NCBI GenBank assembly: GCA_035222895.1
Contig: JAVYIG010000891.1
Location: 266,001-330,000 of the forward strand
Length of the DNA: 64,000 nucleotides
Origin: Strongylocentrotus droebachiensis
Lineage: Eukaryota > Echinodermata > Echinoidea > Camarodonta > Strongylocentrotidae
Reading direction: 5' to 3'
Shown here: positions 47,405 through 59,050 of the stretch, piece by piece
Layout: the number at the start of each line of letters is the position of its first letter
How positions within the stretch are numbered: position 1 is the first letter of the stretch
The notes under the pieces: generated by a model
Seen by the model: the letters and a program-made list of their open reading frames with translations, nothing else
Database searches by the model: none
Told to the model about the DNA's origin: nothing
Translations under genes and position numbers: made by a program

Positions 47405-47812
47405 TGAGTTGAGTTTGAGTTTATTTTATTTATACATGGTAAAAGCCCGAAACACTTCACAGACTGGTTTCAATCAGGACCGTGTCGATAAAAAAACAAC
47501 ATTATCATGACATAAAAACAAAAGTAATATAAAACTGACAAATTCACAACCATAACACGACAATATATAGGAAATAAGCTAAAAACACTTTACTTAATTA
47601 GAACTATATTGGTAGGCCCAAAAGATAACCAATTGAAATAAGTTATGATCATCATAATCTGTTTGCACATATTATATATATATAAAGTAAAAACAAAAAG
47701 AAGTTTAACAAGATTATAACTAAGTTAAGAACATATTATGTATTTATGTTAAATATTAAATAATCAAACTTTAAAACAATAAACAAAAGAAAACACACAT
47801 AATTTACAATGA
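47405..47812. mobile_element. Type-B-specific insertion after B2
   Basis: Counterpart of 39,362-39,769, almost identical. Confidence 0.6.
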
Positions 47813-48245
47813 TCTGTAGCCCATCTTTGCTACAGTGCACTTTAAAGAAGTAAGAAGGCCAAATTGGCGACCAGATCGAGACATGGTTATATCATAAGAT
47901 GGCGCTATATCAAAGACCGAATCGGTCACCAAAGAAAACTGATTCGGCTCATTCTGTTTTATCCGAATGCAATATCGAAGCGAGTTAAGGAAGGAGAAGA
48001 TGGTAATCTTTATCCTTCCAAATATCCAAAATATCAACACTCCCCCTTACCCCCACCCCTGGGTATCTGGAAAATCTTCTTTTCCAGCTTTAGAACAAAT
48101 TAATGTTGTCAGTCTGAAGCATGTGGTCTAAAGCATGACCTGCCCCACCCCACCCCCATTAAAACAAACATCGTTCCAGTCCCTCCTGCAACCCCATTCC
48201 CGAAAAAGCATAACATCGACTAATTTACAGCTTGAGACTCTATTA
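47813..48245 (+). repeat. Array spacer block S, copy 5
   Basis: Follows B2; nearly identical to copy 3. Confidence 0.85.
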
Positions 48246-48567
48246 TATTCAGACGAAAAAAGGACATTTAAGAAACAGTATAAGCATAGACCTACAGGTA
48301 CGGAATTACTTCTTTAAAGTAGGCCTACATTTTACTTTAACAATTTTGTTTGAAAAAAGGGCTATAAGAAAGCACTTGTATCTTAAACTCTTGTATTCTA
48401 AACATCTATAGATGACGATAATAAATGACCGACTGTAAGTAAGCCCACGATTTCCTTTCTCAAAATGTACATTTTCCTGTTAATTCTGTATCCTGCGCCC
48501 ATATAATTAAGGTAACAGTACTATTGATCACAATAATTGAAAACTAAACAAATTGGCAAATAGCGAA

Positions 48568-48639
48568 GGGGGTATAGCTCAGTGGTAGAGCATTCGACTG
48601 CAGATCGAGAGGTCCCCGGTTCAAATCCAGGTGCCCCCT
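48568..48639 (+). tRNA. tRNA-Cys(GCA), T-arm variant
   Basis: Carries the same AATCCAGGTG change as 40,525; counterpart in the duplicated unit. Confidence 0.85.
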
Positions 48640-49790
48640 TGTCACTTTTTTTTTCTTGTACAATAAGTCATGAATGTATACTCGTCAGGTCGAATGGTTT
48701 AAATACTCGTTTCGATTATATTATACGTGGGTGATCGAGACACGACATTTCGCTTAATCCTAACGCCAGACAGCTTAAATTTTAGAATGTGGATTTGTGT
48801 ATGACCCCCACCCCCTCCCCCCATTAAAGAAAGAAATATTTCGCTGGCCCGTCAAGTCGGAATGCGGCGAATAGTTTTAAAATGAGGGCAGCAACTCAAA
48901 AATGTCATGACATCAAACATTCATACACTTTTTACATTTCTTTTTCTAAAAATTGAAACTTGGCGAATTTGTACATATATAACTTTCGTAATAGGTTTTT
49001 TTTTAATCCGTTGAAGTGGGCTTTCTTGCATTTGTATGCCTTGGCCCGACAAAGATTAAGACATTTTTTTAGTGCTAGCGTGGAGGCACATGATCTAAAA
49101 AAAAAAATTAAAAAAATCTTTGAGAAGAAAACAACAAACAAACAGGCAAATTGCAAGTTTACGCTATAAACACAGTAATGTCTCTTCCATCTTTCTGACA
49201 AGTAAACATACAAAGCAAAACAACAACAACAAAAACAAACAGCAACAATAAAAGGGTTATCAAAATCGAACTGAGCCAGGGGTGCATGAAGGGGGTGGGG
49301 GGGCATATTTGTATTTAGAATTGCTTAATTATGTTTGAAGTATTGGACATACTTGTCATCTTTAGTTCTCACGCTACATATTCTACTCAACCACACAAAT
49401 AACACTTTATTCAAGAGCGTCATCGAATGAACGTTTCCACCATTCATTGACCACGAAATTGCAACTCTGTGTATGTCTTTTTATGGTATTTAAATCTCTT
49501 TTTAAAGAGTTTTTCGAAAATTTCTGAACAAAGTTATGTGGATTAAATTTGATTACATTACGAAAACGGTCGATTGTGTATGGAGAAGAAAATACTGAAG
49601 GTTGAAATTTCCCATGTAAGACTGTTCCGATTGTGGGCGCTTGACAGGGAGTAACTACAGCCATGGAAGATATTAATTTTAAGAGAAATATACATCATGT
49701 AGACCGAGAAAGCAATCACTGATCGATATGCATGTACATGTGAAAAATAGAGGCGGAATCTGCCCCCAGACAAAAGGGGTTGGGGTGGGG
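48640..49790. other. Array spacer upstream of A3
   Basis: No gene seen. Closely follows the A2 spacer until an insertion starts at 49,794. Confidence 0.7.
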
Positions 49791-49793
49791 AAG

Positions 49794-50150
49794 CAGGGGC
49801 GGATCTAGCTTTTTGCTAAGGGGGGGGGGGGGGGGGGGTTTTGACCAAAATAATGACGATTTTTTTTTTTTTTTTTTAGGGTGTTTATTTGAACCCCGTA
49901 AGTGATGTTTTCCTGGCATCTATTAACACAATGGAGACCATAAAAAGCAGTGGTTGATAACGTCTTTTTAAATCAAGTAACAGTTTAATACACAGTTATA
50001 TCCAGAGTTATCATGTGTTTGGTTAAGTTACCAGATGAGTTGAATATCTTCTCACAATATTTGCACTTGAAAGGGTTTCTCTCCAGCGTGCGTTCTTTTT
50101 TCTTTCTTTTTTTCTTTTTTTTTCCTTTTTTTTTTTTTTTTGGGCCGCCC
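49794..50150. mobile_element. A3-specific insertion carrying a C2H2 finger remnant
   Basis: A2 reads GTGGGGAAGGGGGG where A3 has this 357-bp insert, with AAG on both sides. It starts CAGGGGCGGATCTAG (hAT-like end) and finishes GGGCCGCCC after a long T tract. On the minus strand at about 50,095-50,000 it reads AGEKPF, then in another frame KCKYCEKIFNSSGNLTKH, a C2H2 zinc finger. That finger has a one-base frameshift in its linker and no second zinc histidine. So a piece of a zinc-finger gene was captured and decayed. Confidence 0.7.
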
Positions 50151-50302
50151 AAGGGGGGGGGTAATGTGTATTTGCAGCCCCGTGGCAACGCGCAATCTTA
50201 CAACCGAGAAAAAAGATGTGACGACATAATGCTTTTCCGCGTTCAAAGGCCAGCGCCTCTACTAATATGGGTCAATGCGTAAACTCTCCAAACTTTAAGA
50301 TA

Positions 50303-50397
50303 TGACATCACAATGGTACCGGCGCGGTGCGCAAACTTTCATCCAATCAGCGCGTAGTAACTACTCATGTGATATCCCAATGCGTTACGCGCCGGTA
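50303..50397 (+). promoter_or_regulatory. Putative promoter of gene A3, E-box changed
   Basis: TGACATCA, TACCGGCGCG, CCAAT and CGCGCCGGTA are kept, but the E-box reads CATGTG (50,366-50,371) instead of CACGTG. Confidence 0.5.
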
Positions 50398-50489
50398 TGT
50401 TTATATTTCAAGAAAATGTGTTGCTAACGCTTCATTCTTTACTGAATTCCCCTCGCATACAGATGTCTGTACATCTTGCTTGCTTCACA

Positions 50490-51480
50490 ATGCCAAATCA
50501 GTCCATGAGAAGGCGTCGATTCTTTGGTCGATTCAGAAAGACAGTGACCAAAGGTTTTCGAAAATTATGCTGCTGCGTTCGAGGTAAATAAACGAATGAG
50601 ATAGATGACATTCTCAAATATAAAGATGAATTCTCAACGATTAAAGAGGGGGCGGGTGAAAAAGGTGTTTACATGAAAGCTAGTCTGTACATGCCCACTT
50701 AAACGAGATAGAGGTCGTGTCATTTCAAAACCAAGATACGATGAGTAAAAAAATAAAAATGTCCGAAAAGCGTTGTGTGGATAAGAGAATGACATTACGA
50801 TATTCTCATTATTGTCTACATCATATACTGATGACGAACGTCCAGTCGCGGTAACAGTTGACGATATTGCATTGGTAAGTAAATCGTTTCGAACAAAAAC
50901 GAAAGTCGAATCCTCTTCTGAAATTGTTTCAAGAATCAATGCCACGTCTAGTAGTATTAATAATAGACAGAATACACTGCAAATTGTAGTGTTTTTTAAT
51001 TTTTTATTCCAGACTAGAATGGACTATCAAGTTCTCTTTGCTATTTTTACTGGAAATTAAGCGGTTCGTTCTCATGCATAATAATTCTTCTCTTCACTCC
51101 TTTTCCCTTCTTTAATCTTGCAGTTCCACCTTGCAAGTGGAGCATCCAACTTCAAAATTCCCAAAGTTGAAGCGGATTGCAACATCAACACCAAATCCCA
51201 CTTGGTCGTTCCTTCAGCCGTGTCTGATGACGACTGTTATGATGACGACAGCATGAGTTCGATCTCTGACTGGTCTTCGCTATTCGATGAGAGCGACGAT
51301 GATGACGATATGTCGAGTTTTACTACAGTTTCTGAACTATCGGACTTCACGTGGGATCTCTTCGAAGAGACCAACAGTAGCAAAATGGACTTGTCATTCT
51401 CCGAAGTGGATGACGACGGCGTTGATAATTATACCATCGCCCAAATGCTCCTCGAGCAGCTGCTTTACGAAATCGTATGA
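50490..51480 (+). pseudogene. Array gene A3, exon 2 acceptor lost
   Basis: Exon 1 (50,490-50,583) and exon 3 (51,124-51,480) are open and intact, as is the GTAAGT donor at 50,875. The exon 2 acceptor reads CTACAT instead of CTACAG (50,820-50,821), so normal splicing to 50,822 should fail. Skipping exon 2 would shift the frame. One AG inside the exon (50,856-50,857) would restore frame with loss of 12 residues, giving about 155 aa. Exon 3 has its own changes (KSHLVV, DDDCYDDD, DDDDDM) but no stop. Either a recent pseudogene or a copy making a shortened protein. Poly(A) signal 51,507. Confidence 0.72.
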
Positions 51481-51919
51481 TTTTGTTTGTCATCTCTGAA
51501 TACGGAAATAAAAATTGAGTTGAGAATGACAAAAAAGCTCGTGTGTTTGTCCATTTATTCTTCTGAATTCTTGTAGTCTCAAGACTGTAAAGAGAAGATT
51601 GTTTTGCTCTCCTCTCTCGATAAGTGAGCATGATAAATATCAAGGTTCGACACGATGATGATTAAAAAACACAATGACATTATGAAAATAAAGGGCACTG
51701 TAGATATTCGAACTGAGTCAAGATATTGACGAGAAATAACCATCCGCTGATGATGCATGTAAAATTATGTCGAGCTGATTCAAAAATACTTATATAAAAT
51801 AGAATATTGCCTGCAGCTGTAAATCTATGAAAGAGCAGATACTGTTTAAACGTCGCACTCTTTCAGATTGTGCGCTCTGGTTGTATATTTTGTGTGCCTT
51901 GATCACGTTGATTTATTTC

Positions 51920-52330
51920 AAAGGGATTATCTGCAGCCCATCTTTGCTATAGTGCACTTTAAAGAAGTAAGAAGGCCAAATTGGCGACCAAATCGAGCCA
52001 TGGTGATATCATATAAGATGGCGCTATATCAAAGACCGAATCGGTCACCAAAGAAAGCTGATATCGAAGCGAGTTAAGGAGAGAAGATGGTAATCTTTAT
52101 CCTTCCAAATATCCAAAATATCAACACTCCCCCTTACCCCCCACCCTTGGGTATCTGGAAATGCACCTTCTTTTCCAGCTTTAAAACAAAAATCGTCAGT
52201 CTGAAGCATGACCTGCCCCACACCCCACCCCCCCCCCCATAAAAAAACCACCATTCCAGTTCCTCCTGCATTCCCCTCCCCCGAAAAAAAATTAAATTGA
52301 ATAATTTGCAGCTTAAGACTCAATTTTTTT
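51920..52330 (+). repeat. Array spacer block S, copy 6
   Basis: Follows A3, with a short deletion (the GATTCGGCTC...CCGAATGCA part is missing). No gene copy follows; only tRNA units do. Confidence 0.85.
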
Positions 52331-52654
52331 AAACAGACGAAAAAAGGACAATGAACAAAACAGTATAAGCATAACTACCACTTTTTTGAGAAATATAAAA
52401 AGTACATTTGATTATTTACAGTTTTCTTTGAGAAAAAAAGAGCCTTAAGAAAGCACTTGTATTTTAAACTCTTGTATTTTAAACACTAATAGATAACGAT
52501 AACAAATCCCTGACTGTAAGTAAGCCAACGATATCCTTTTCTAAATGTATTTTTCCTGTTAATTATGTATCCTGCGCCCTTATAATAATATTAAGGTAGC
52601 AGTACTATTAATCAACTCGATGATGAACTAATTGAGACGATGACAAATAGCAAA

Positions 52655-52726
52655 GGGGGTATAGCTCAGTGGTAGAGCATTCGACTGCAGATCGAGAGGT
52701 CCCCGGTTCAAATCCGGGTGCCCCCT
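52655..52726 (+). tRNA. tRNA-Cys(GCA)
   Basis: Majority sequence. First of six tRNA genes in the gene-free right arm of the array. Confidence 0.96.
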
Positions 52727-53026
52727 TGTCACCATTTTTCTTGCACAATATTGTCATGCATGTCGTATATCCATATCTAATATATCATAGCTAAGCATAA
52801 TTATACAGAGGTTGTTCGAGACACGGCATTACGCTAAAATCCTTACGCTTGATAGCCTAAAGTTTCGAATATGAATTTTGTATGACTCCCGCCCCCTCCC
52901 CCCGTTATAGAAATACATTTTTGACCCACCAATTCGAAATATGGAGGATAGTTTTAACATGCGGGCAGCTTTGTGAGAACTGACAGTATTGATAAAATTG
53001 CTGGAAATCTCTGTATGATAGCAACG

Positions 53027-53098
53027 GGGGGTATAGCTCAGTGGTAGAGCATTCGACTGCAGATCGAGAGGTCCCTGGTTCAAATCCGGGTGCCCCCT
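53027..53098 (+). tRNA. tRNA-Cys(GCA)
   Basis: T-arm change CCTGG (G-T pair kept), GCA anticodon; one extra G precedes position 1. Confidence 0.92.
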
Positions 53099-53539
53099 GC
53101 ATGTATTTTTTGTTTCGTTAGAGACCGTAGACGGTAGACAACCGAACAAGATGTCATAACATAAACATTTATATACTTTTGTCATTTCTTTTTCTTGAAA
53201 ATGAAATTGTCGAATGTGTACTGTTACTTTCTTTACAGATTTATAAAAAATTCCGTCGAAGTCAACTTTCTTGCATTTTGTAAGCCTTGGCCCGACAAAA
53301 ATGACGATTAATACAGATGTTTGTGTTTTAATGTTTTCCATTTGATTATTTCTCTTCAGAATCAATTTTTACTATTTCATTTACATACGTGTACTCCATT
53401 TTACATCATGATTATTCAACCTTTGTCTGGTAAGCCACTGGTAAACTTTTTAGTAATCTAGCGCAACGTTTGTTCAAGAACCCTTTCTCTCAATCAATAT
53501 TCATGCTCCTGTTAAACATTGAAAGTACCTTTGTGAGAA

Positions 53540-53563
53540 CAGATCCGGGTGCCCCCCCCCCCG
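53540..53563 (+). pseudogene. tRNA-Cys 3' fragment
   Basis: GATCCGGGTGCCCCCC matches only the last third of the tRNA gene, joined directly to GTGAGAACA spacer. A deletion has removed the rest. Confidence 0.6.
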
Positions 53564-53989
53564 CATGTAAATTTTGTTTCGTTAGAGACGGTAGACGGTA
53601 GACGACCGAACAAGAAGGTTGTGACTTCAGGCTCCCGGTACGGCAGTTATGTCCTTCAGCAATCTAAAAATGTATTTTGTATGATGGTGAAGCCACCAGC
53701 ACCCGTTATAAAAAGAAACCTGAAAATATAAAAAGTGCATTTGATTTTTACAATTTTCTTTGGAAAAAAGAGCTATAAAAGCACCTGTATTCCAAACACT
53801 TGTATTTTAAACACTTATAGATGACGATAATAAATGCCCGACTGTATGTTGTAAGCCCATAATTTCCTTTCTCAAAATGTACATTTTCCTGTTAATTCTG
53901 TATCCTGCGCCCTTATAATTATCTAAGGTATAACAATAATTTTAAACAAGTTGATGGTGAACTAATTGACAAAAGTGGTAATCAGCGAA

Positions 53990-54061
53990 GGGGGTATAGC
54001 TCAGTGGTAGAGCATTCGACTGCAGATCGAGAGGTCCCCGGTTCAAATCCGGGTGCCCCCT
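53990..54061 (+). tRNA. tRNA-Cys(GCA)
   Basis: Majority sequence with the AGCGAAG-type upstream flank. A related tRNA-less spacer segment, ending GATCCGGGTGCCCCCC at 53,540-53,562, is a decayed 3' half of another copy. Confidence 0.96.
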
Positions 54062-54734
54062 TGCCAACTTTTTTTGCATAATAATTGACGTGTTGTTTAA
54101 ACACTCGGTTGATCGAAACACGGCTTAATCCTAACGCCTGACAGCCTAAGCTTTCGAATATGGATATTTGTATGACCCCCGCACCTTCCCCCAATTATAG
54201 AAAGAAGTATTTCGCTGGCCCATCAAGGCGAATATGGAGAACATTTTTAACATGAGGGCTGGCAGCAACACAAAAATGTCATGACATCAAACATTTATAC
54301 ACTTTTTACATTTCTTTTTCTTAAAAAAAGAAACGTGTCGAAATTTAAACATAACTTTCTTTATAGGTTTTACAAAATTCCGTTGAAGTGGGCTTTCTTG
54401 TATTCGTCAGCCTTGGTCCGACAAAGATGACGATTGTTAAAATGTTCTGTTCGTTAATGTATTTCCTTTTATGCATAATTATGTCTCTCCAGAATCAATT
54501 GTTACCATTTCATTTACATAACGTGTAATTCACTTTACATCATGATTATTCAACCTATGTTTATTAAACATCTGGTGTAGCTTTTGAGTCATCTAGCGCA
54601 ACGTTTGTTCAAGAACAGCTGCACTTTTATCACAATCAATATGTATGCTCCTGTTAAACATGAAAAATATAGGTCCTATTCCTTTATAAAGACATACAAG
54701 ATTGAGTTGATGATGATCGTTTGGAAATAGCGAA

Positions 54735-54806
54735 GGGGGTATAGCTCAGTGGTAGAGCATTCGACTGCAGATCGAGAGGTCCCCGGTTCAAATCCGGGTG
54801 CCCCCT
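54735..54806 (+). tRNA. tRNA-Cys(GCA)
   Basis: Majority sequence; T-rich terminator (ATTTTTTTTC) directly after. Confidence 0.96.
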
Positions 54807-54921
54807 TGTCATTTTTTTTCTTGTACGATATTGTCATGAATGTCGTATACTCAGAAGGTCGAATAGTTTAAACACTCGTCTTGATATAAGAAGGTTTATC
54901 GAGACACGGCATTTAGCTTAA

Positions 54922-55296
54922 AGGGATCCGGTAACTTTGGCTGAGATCCTTTAGAAATAATCCTTGATTTAGCTCCAATGATAATTATAAACCTTTAGGT
55001 CAATCAGGAACTCCATGACTTTTACAAGCCGATCGCCTGTCTGATTATCAAGATATTTATGATTGGAATTACAAATTTTGAAAACCGTTCGCTGAACGGT
55101 TTTCATAACACTACAGTCTATTGGGGAAAACGAGTATGGTAAAACAGGTCACTCAAAGATTTTTACTTTTTTGAGGCACTTCTTGATCATTTTGAAGTGC
55201 GATTTTTTTTTTAGGGCTTCAATATTACATCACATCACAGACACTGGTAACATGTAGGACCGTGTATCTCAGACTTAACATTGTTAAACGATCCCT
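54922..55296. mobile_element. TTAA-targeted element in tRNA spacer
   Basis: The ends AGGGATCCGGTAAC and the reverse complement AGGGATCGTTTAAC are flanked by TTAA (54,918-54,921) and TCAA (55,297-55,300). Other copies of the spacer read CGCTTAATCCTAAC with one TTAA, so the insertion point is exact and one flank has since mutated. Confidence 0.82.
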
Positions 55297-55734
55297 TCAA
55301 TCCTAACACCTGACAGCCTTTGCTTTCGAATATAGATTTGTGTACGACCCCCGTCCCCTCCCCCGTTATAGAAAGAAATTTTTTGCTTGCCCTACAAGTC
55401 GAAATGTGGAGACTATAGTTTTTAAATGAGGGCAGCATCCCAAATAATTTGTGTGTAATTGGGTTTTAAAGACTATCCGAAAGACGTGACACAGTTTCGA
55501 ACCTGCGTCCTCGGCTGACAAAGATGTCATAACAATATCAAACATTTATATACTTTTTATAAGTCTTTTTGTAAAAATGAAACTTGTCGAATTTGGGTCA
55601 TCTAGGGCAACGTCTATTCAATAACGCTTTCTCTCAAACAATATAAATAATGCTCCTGTTAAACATAAAAAATATACCTTTGTGAAAACAGACAGTATTG
55701 ATGAAGTTGCTGGTGATCTATTGATGATAGCAAC

Positions 55735-55806
55735 GGGGGTATAGCTCAGTGGTAGAGCATTCGACTGCAGATCGAGAGGTCCCCGGTTCAAATCCGGGTG
55801 CCCCCT
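55735..55806 (+). tRNA. tRNA-Cys(GCA)
   Basis: Majority sequence, GATAGCAAC flank. Confidence 0.96.
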
Positions 55807-55904
55807 GCATGTAGTTTTTTTTTCTTTGGTAGACGGTAGACGTATACCTTTGTGAAAACAGACAGTTTTGATGAAGTTGGTGGTGATCTTATGATGATAG
55901 CAAC

Positions 55905-55976
55905 GGGGGTATAGCTCAGTGGTAGAGCATTCGACTGCAGATCGAGAGGTCCCCGGTTCAAATCCGGGTGCCCCCT
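55905..55976 (+). tRNA. tRNA-Cys(GCA)
   Basis: Majority sequence, 170 bp after the previous gene: a recent short tandem duplication including ACCTTTGTGAAAACAGACAG upstream. Last tRNA of the array. Confidence 0.96.
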
Positions 55977-56054
55977 GCATGATTTTTTTTTGTTTTCGTT
56001 ATTTACCATAAAGAGGATTTAAATATTATTTTGTCATGCCCCCCCCCCCCAATT

Positions 56055-56405
56055 TAGACATTCAATGTATTGAATATTTATTGAATGTATTGAATGTATT
56101 GAATGTATTGTATTCAATGTATTGAATGTGGGGTCCATCTCTTTCTCTATCTCTCTATCTCTCTATCTCTCTCTCTCTCTCTCTCTGGCTCTTTCTTGCT
56201 CGGTCTTTGCCTGCATGCCTGCCTTCCATCGAGCCACTTCCTCTATTTTCCCTCTCTCTCCCTCCCTCCCTCTCTTTCTCTCTCTCTTTCTCTCTCTCCC
56301 TTTCTCCCTCTCCCTCTCTTTTTTCTCTCTCTCTGTCTCTCTCCCTTTCTTTCTCTCTCTGTCTCTCTCCCTATCTCTCTATCTGGCTCCACACCCTCTC
56401 TCTGT
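56055..56405. repeat. ATTGAATGT repeats and (CT)n tract
   Basis: Five or so TATTGAATG units (56,060-56,128) followed by a long interrupted CT/CCCT tract to about 56,405. The serine/leucine-rich open frames here are artefacts. Confidence 0.92.
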
Positions 56406-56409
56406 CTCA

Positions 56410-56960
56410 TTATAAATATCACATCTTTCAAAGGCCAATATTTCTATCAAAATATAGTTTTTAATCAGGAGGGAAGTTATGAATCAGAGACCTTATTTTC
56501 TCTTATTGGTTGAATAGGCACAAAGTCCCCAGTGCACGGACCTCGCTAATAATATAAGATACAGCACACCAAGGCCGTCTGCCGATCAACAATATCTTCC
56601 TTGTATCGACAATGTAGGGGGGAGGGGGGGGGGGGTTATTGTGTCGTTTTGCTGTTAAATAATTGTCAACACGGCAAGGAGCCAGAAATATATCAGGAAG
56701 ATATTTTGTGGAAATGGTTCGAATAGACGCGGGTGGAGAGGGAAAGGGAGGGGAGGGGAGGTGAGAGGAAGGGAGGGGCCCGGGGGAGGGGCGACAGTAA
56801 AAGCAACAAGAACATTCCATTAGGCGTATACATTTCTTCAACCGATTATAGATGCATCGGAAGAATGCTGATGTCTCGACAACATTTATAAATGAGGGAA
56901 CAATAGTCAATCTTCTTATTTCTGTGATGTAAACGTGTTCATCCATTCACACACACTTCT

Positions 56961-57040
<80 letters not shown>

Positions 57041-59019
57041 CCCTCCTGCCACATGGCCGTGACTACAAAATTAAGCGGTCGCTTAATTTCCTCACAAACC
57101 GATTTTAGTTTTATCGCATTTCTCTAACTTCGCGGTAGTAATCTATCCTATTTGTTGAAAAACAGTTCTTTAATCAAACTTTATGTAATCTCTTATGAAA
57201 TGTCTAGAAATAAGACGTGATCTTAACCTTGCCCTACTTTTGAGGTGAGCGGTCTGCGACCACAAAAATAGACCGATGATGCCTTATGGCTACTCTCTCA
57301 TTCTCAGACCTTCGTGTGGTCAATCAGCATCCTTAGCGTGCACGGCATTCGTCATTCTCCTTGCTATTTAACAATCTTTAATTAGATTCAGATCTATTGG
57401 CGTCCAGAGGGCCATAGGCCTATACATCTACCTTAAACTGCCTTTAAAAAAAGATACATTGAAACGTTTCAGTTGGCTTCCATTACGTTCAGTTTGTTTT
57501 CTCCGTAGGCAGGATGTGTGCGTTCCGTAAACGAAAAGTGTAGCCAACATCTGCTTATTATCAAAAAGGTCATTCATTTATATATCTATCTACGTATTTA
57601 TCTATTTATTCCTTTTATTTCTTTATTTACTTAAATTCGTTATTTACTCATTCGTTTTTCATTCTATCTTTATATTAATCAATTAACAGCTTCAATTGTA
57701 TTTTTTTAATGAATAATCTTGAGATCGTGAACGCTTTAAATGCATATTAGTTATACCCCCCCCCCCTCCCCATTGAAATAATATTTTAGGGGCTGTGACA
57801 GTATTAAGAAACAGTAAAGAGGAAATAATATATTTCTATTGGAAATACCCGTCTTCAGGAAGCGCAATTAAAACGGGCGGCATCGTCTAAATGAATTCCC
57901 TTCTCAATCTGTCACACGAAATGAAACCCCGCCTTCAACTGTCATAACGGCGGAGATATAAATTAGGATAACCATCTCTCGCTATATCTCCTTCCCCCTC
58001 TCACTGTCTTTAAACTCTATTACTTCCTTTATCGAATATGTGGTCATCTTATTTCCATCTTGTGAATCTATAGACAGGATGAAATAAAATTGCACTCAAT
58101 CAGTTGCAATTCATGGCCAAGCCTCGCCAGGTGGCGAGTGATATCGGTTTCCCCATACCCCTATTTTTTTTATTTTTTTTTTGTGCGTGTTAATTGCTGA
58201 CGTCATCAACTGCCTGAAGTGAACTTGACCCGAGAGGAGGTGGAAAAGGTTGGTACAGGCAATTCCTTCCGGTTTACAGTCCTTTGTTGACACTGCAGGC
58301 GACTTGATAATGCTGCAAATTTGAACACTTACGATTTTGAAATATCACGATTGTTCACAAAAGAGGACTACAAAGTGTGTTCACACAGTGGACCCCCCCC
58401 CCCCTCCATCGATCCCACCCACCCCTCCACTTTCGATTATGATAAACTTTTGCTTTTCACTGCTCCTAATGAGGTGTGATCAAAGAGCGCGAGATAGATT
58501 GTTAATAAGTGTAAATATCTCACACGTATTAACAGCAGAATGTCACTTTAATTCGGACGGAATTTGAACAGCTCTTACATATCACTTCAGTGTAAACGTG
58601 CTTAAGTCTAGGTGCGAGTCACATCAGCTGATCCTGACTATTTGCAGATTTGATGATAATGATAATTACAATGTGTTTCAAATGCAATGTTATCTTGACC
58701 ATGCATGTCCCTCGGCCATGTCCGTTCAATTATGCTCTTTCACCTGTGCTCATTATTATTAATAATGGTTTCCTTTACTTTGCGTTTATCTCATTTCCTC
58801 AATTGTGTAGGGTATTACGATATAATAATTGTTCAAGCAACCGAAATTGCAGGTACGCACCAACTTAAAAAGGTATATAATGGTTCATTTCTACGATTAT
58901 TCCACTTTGTATAAACAAAATGGCGTAAACAAATATTAAAGGCCTACACTATGCACAAGCGACAATAATTTCATACCTCTGTTGCTCTATTGCGCTCCTT
59001 GCCTGCCTGCCCCCCCCCA

Positions 59020-59050
<31 letters not shown>

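Noticed and set aside
52905-55980. Repeated open frames with GAPGFEPGTSRSAVECSTTE
   Set aside because: This phrase is the antisense translation of the tRNA-Cys gene, a common false protein in databases.
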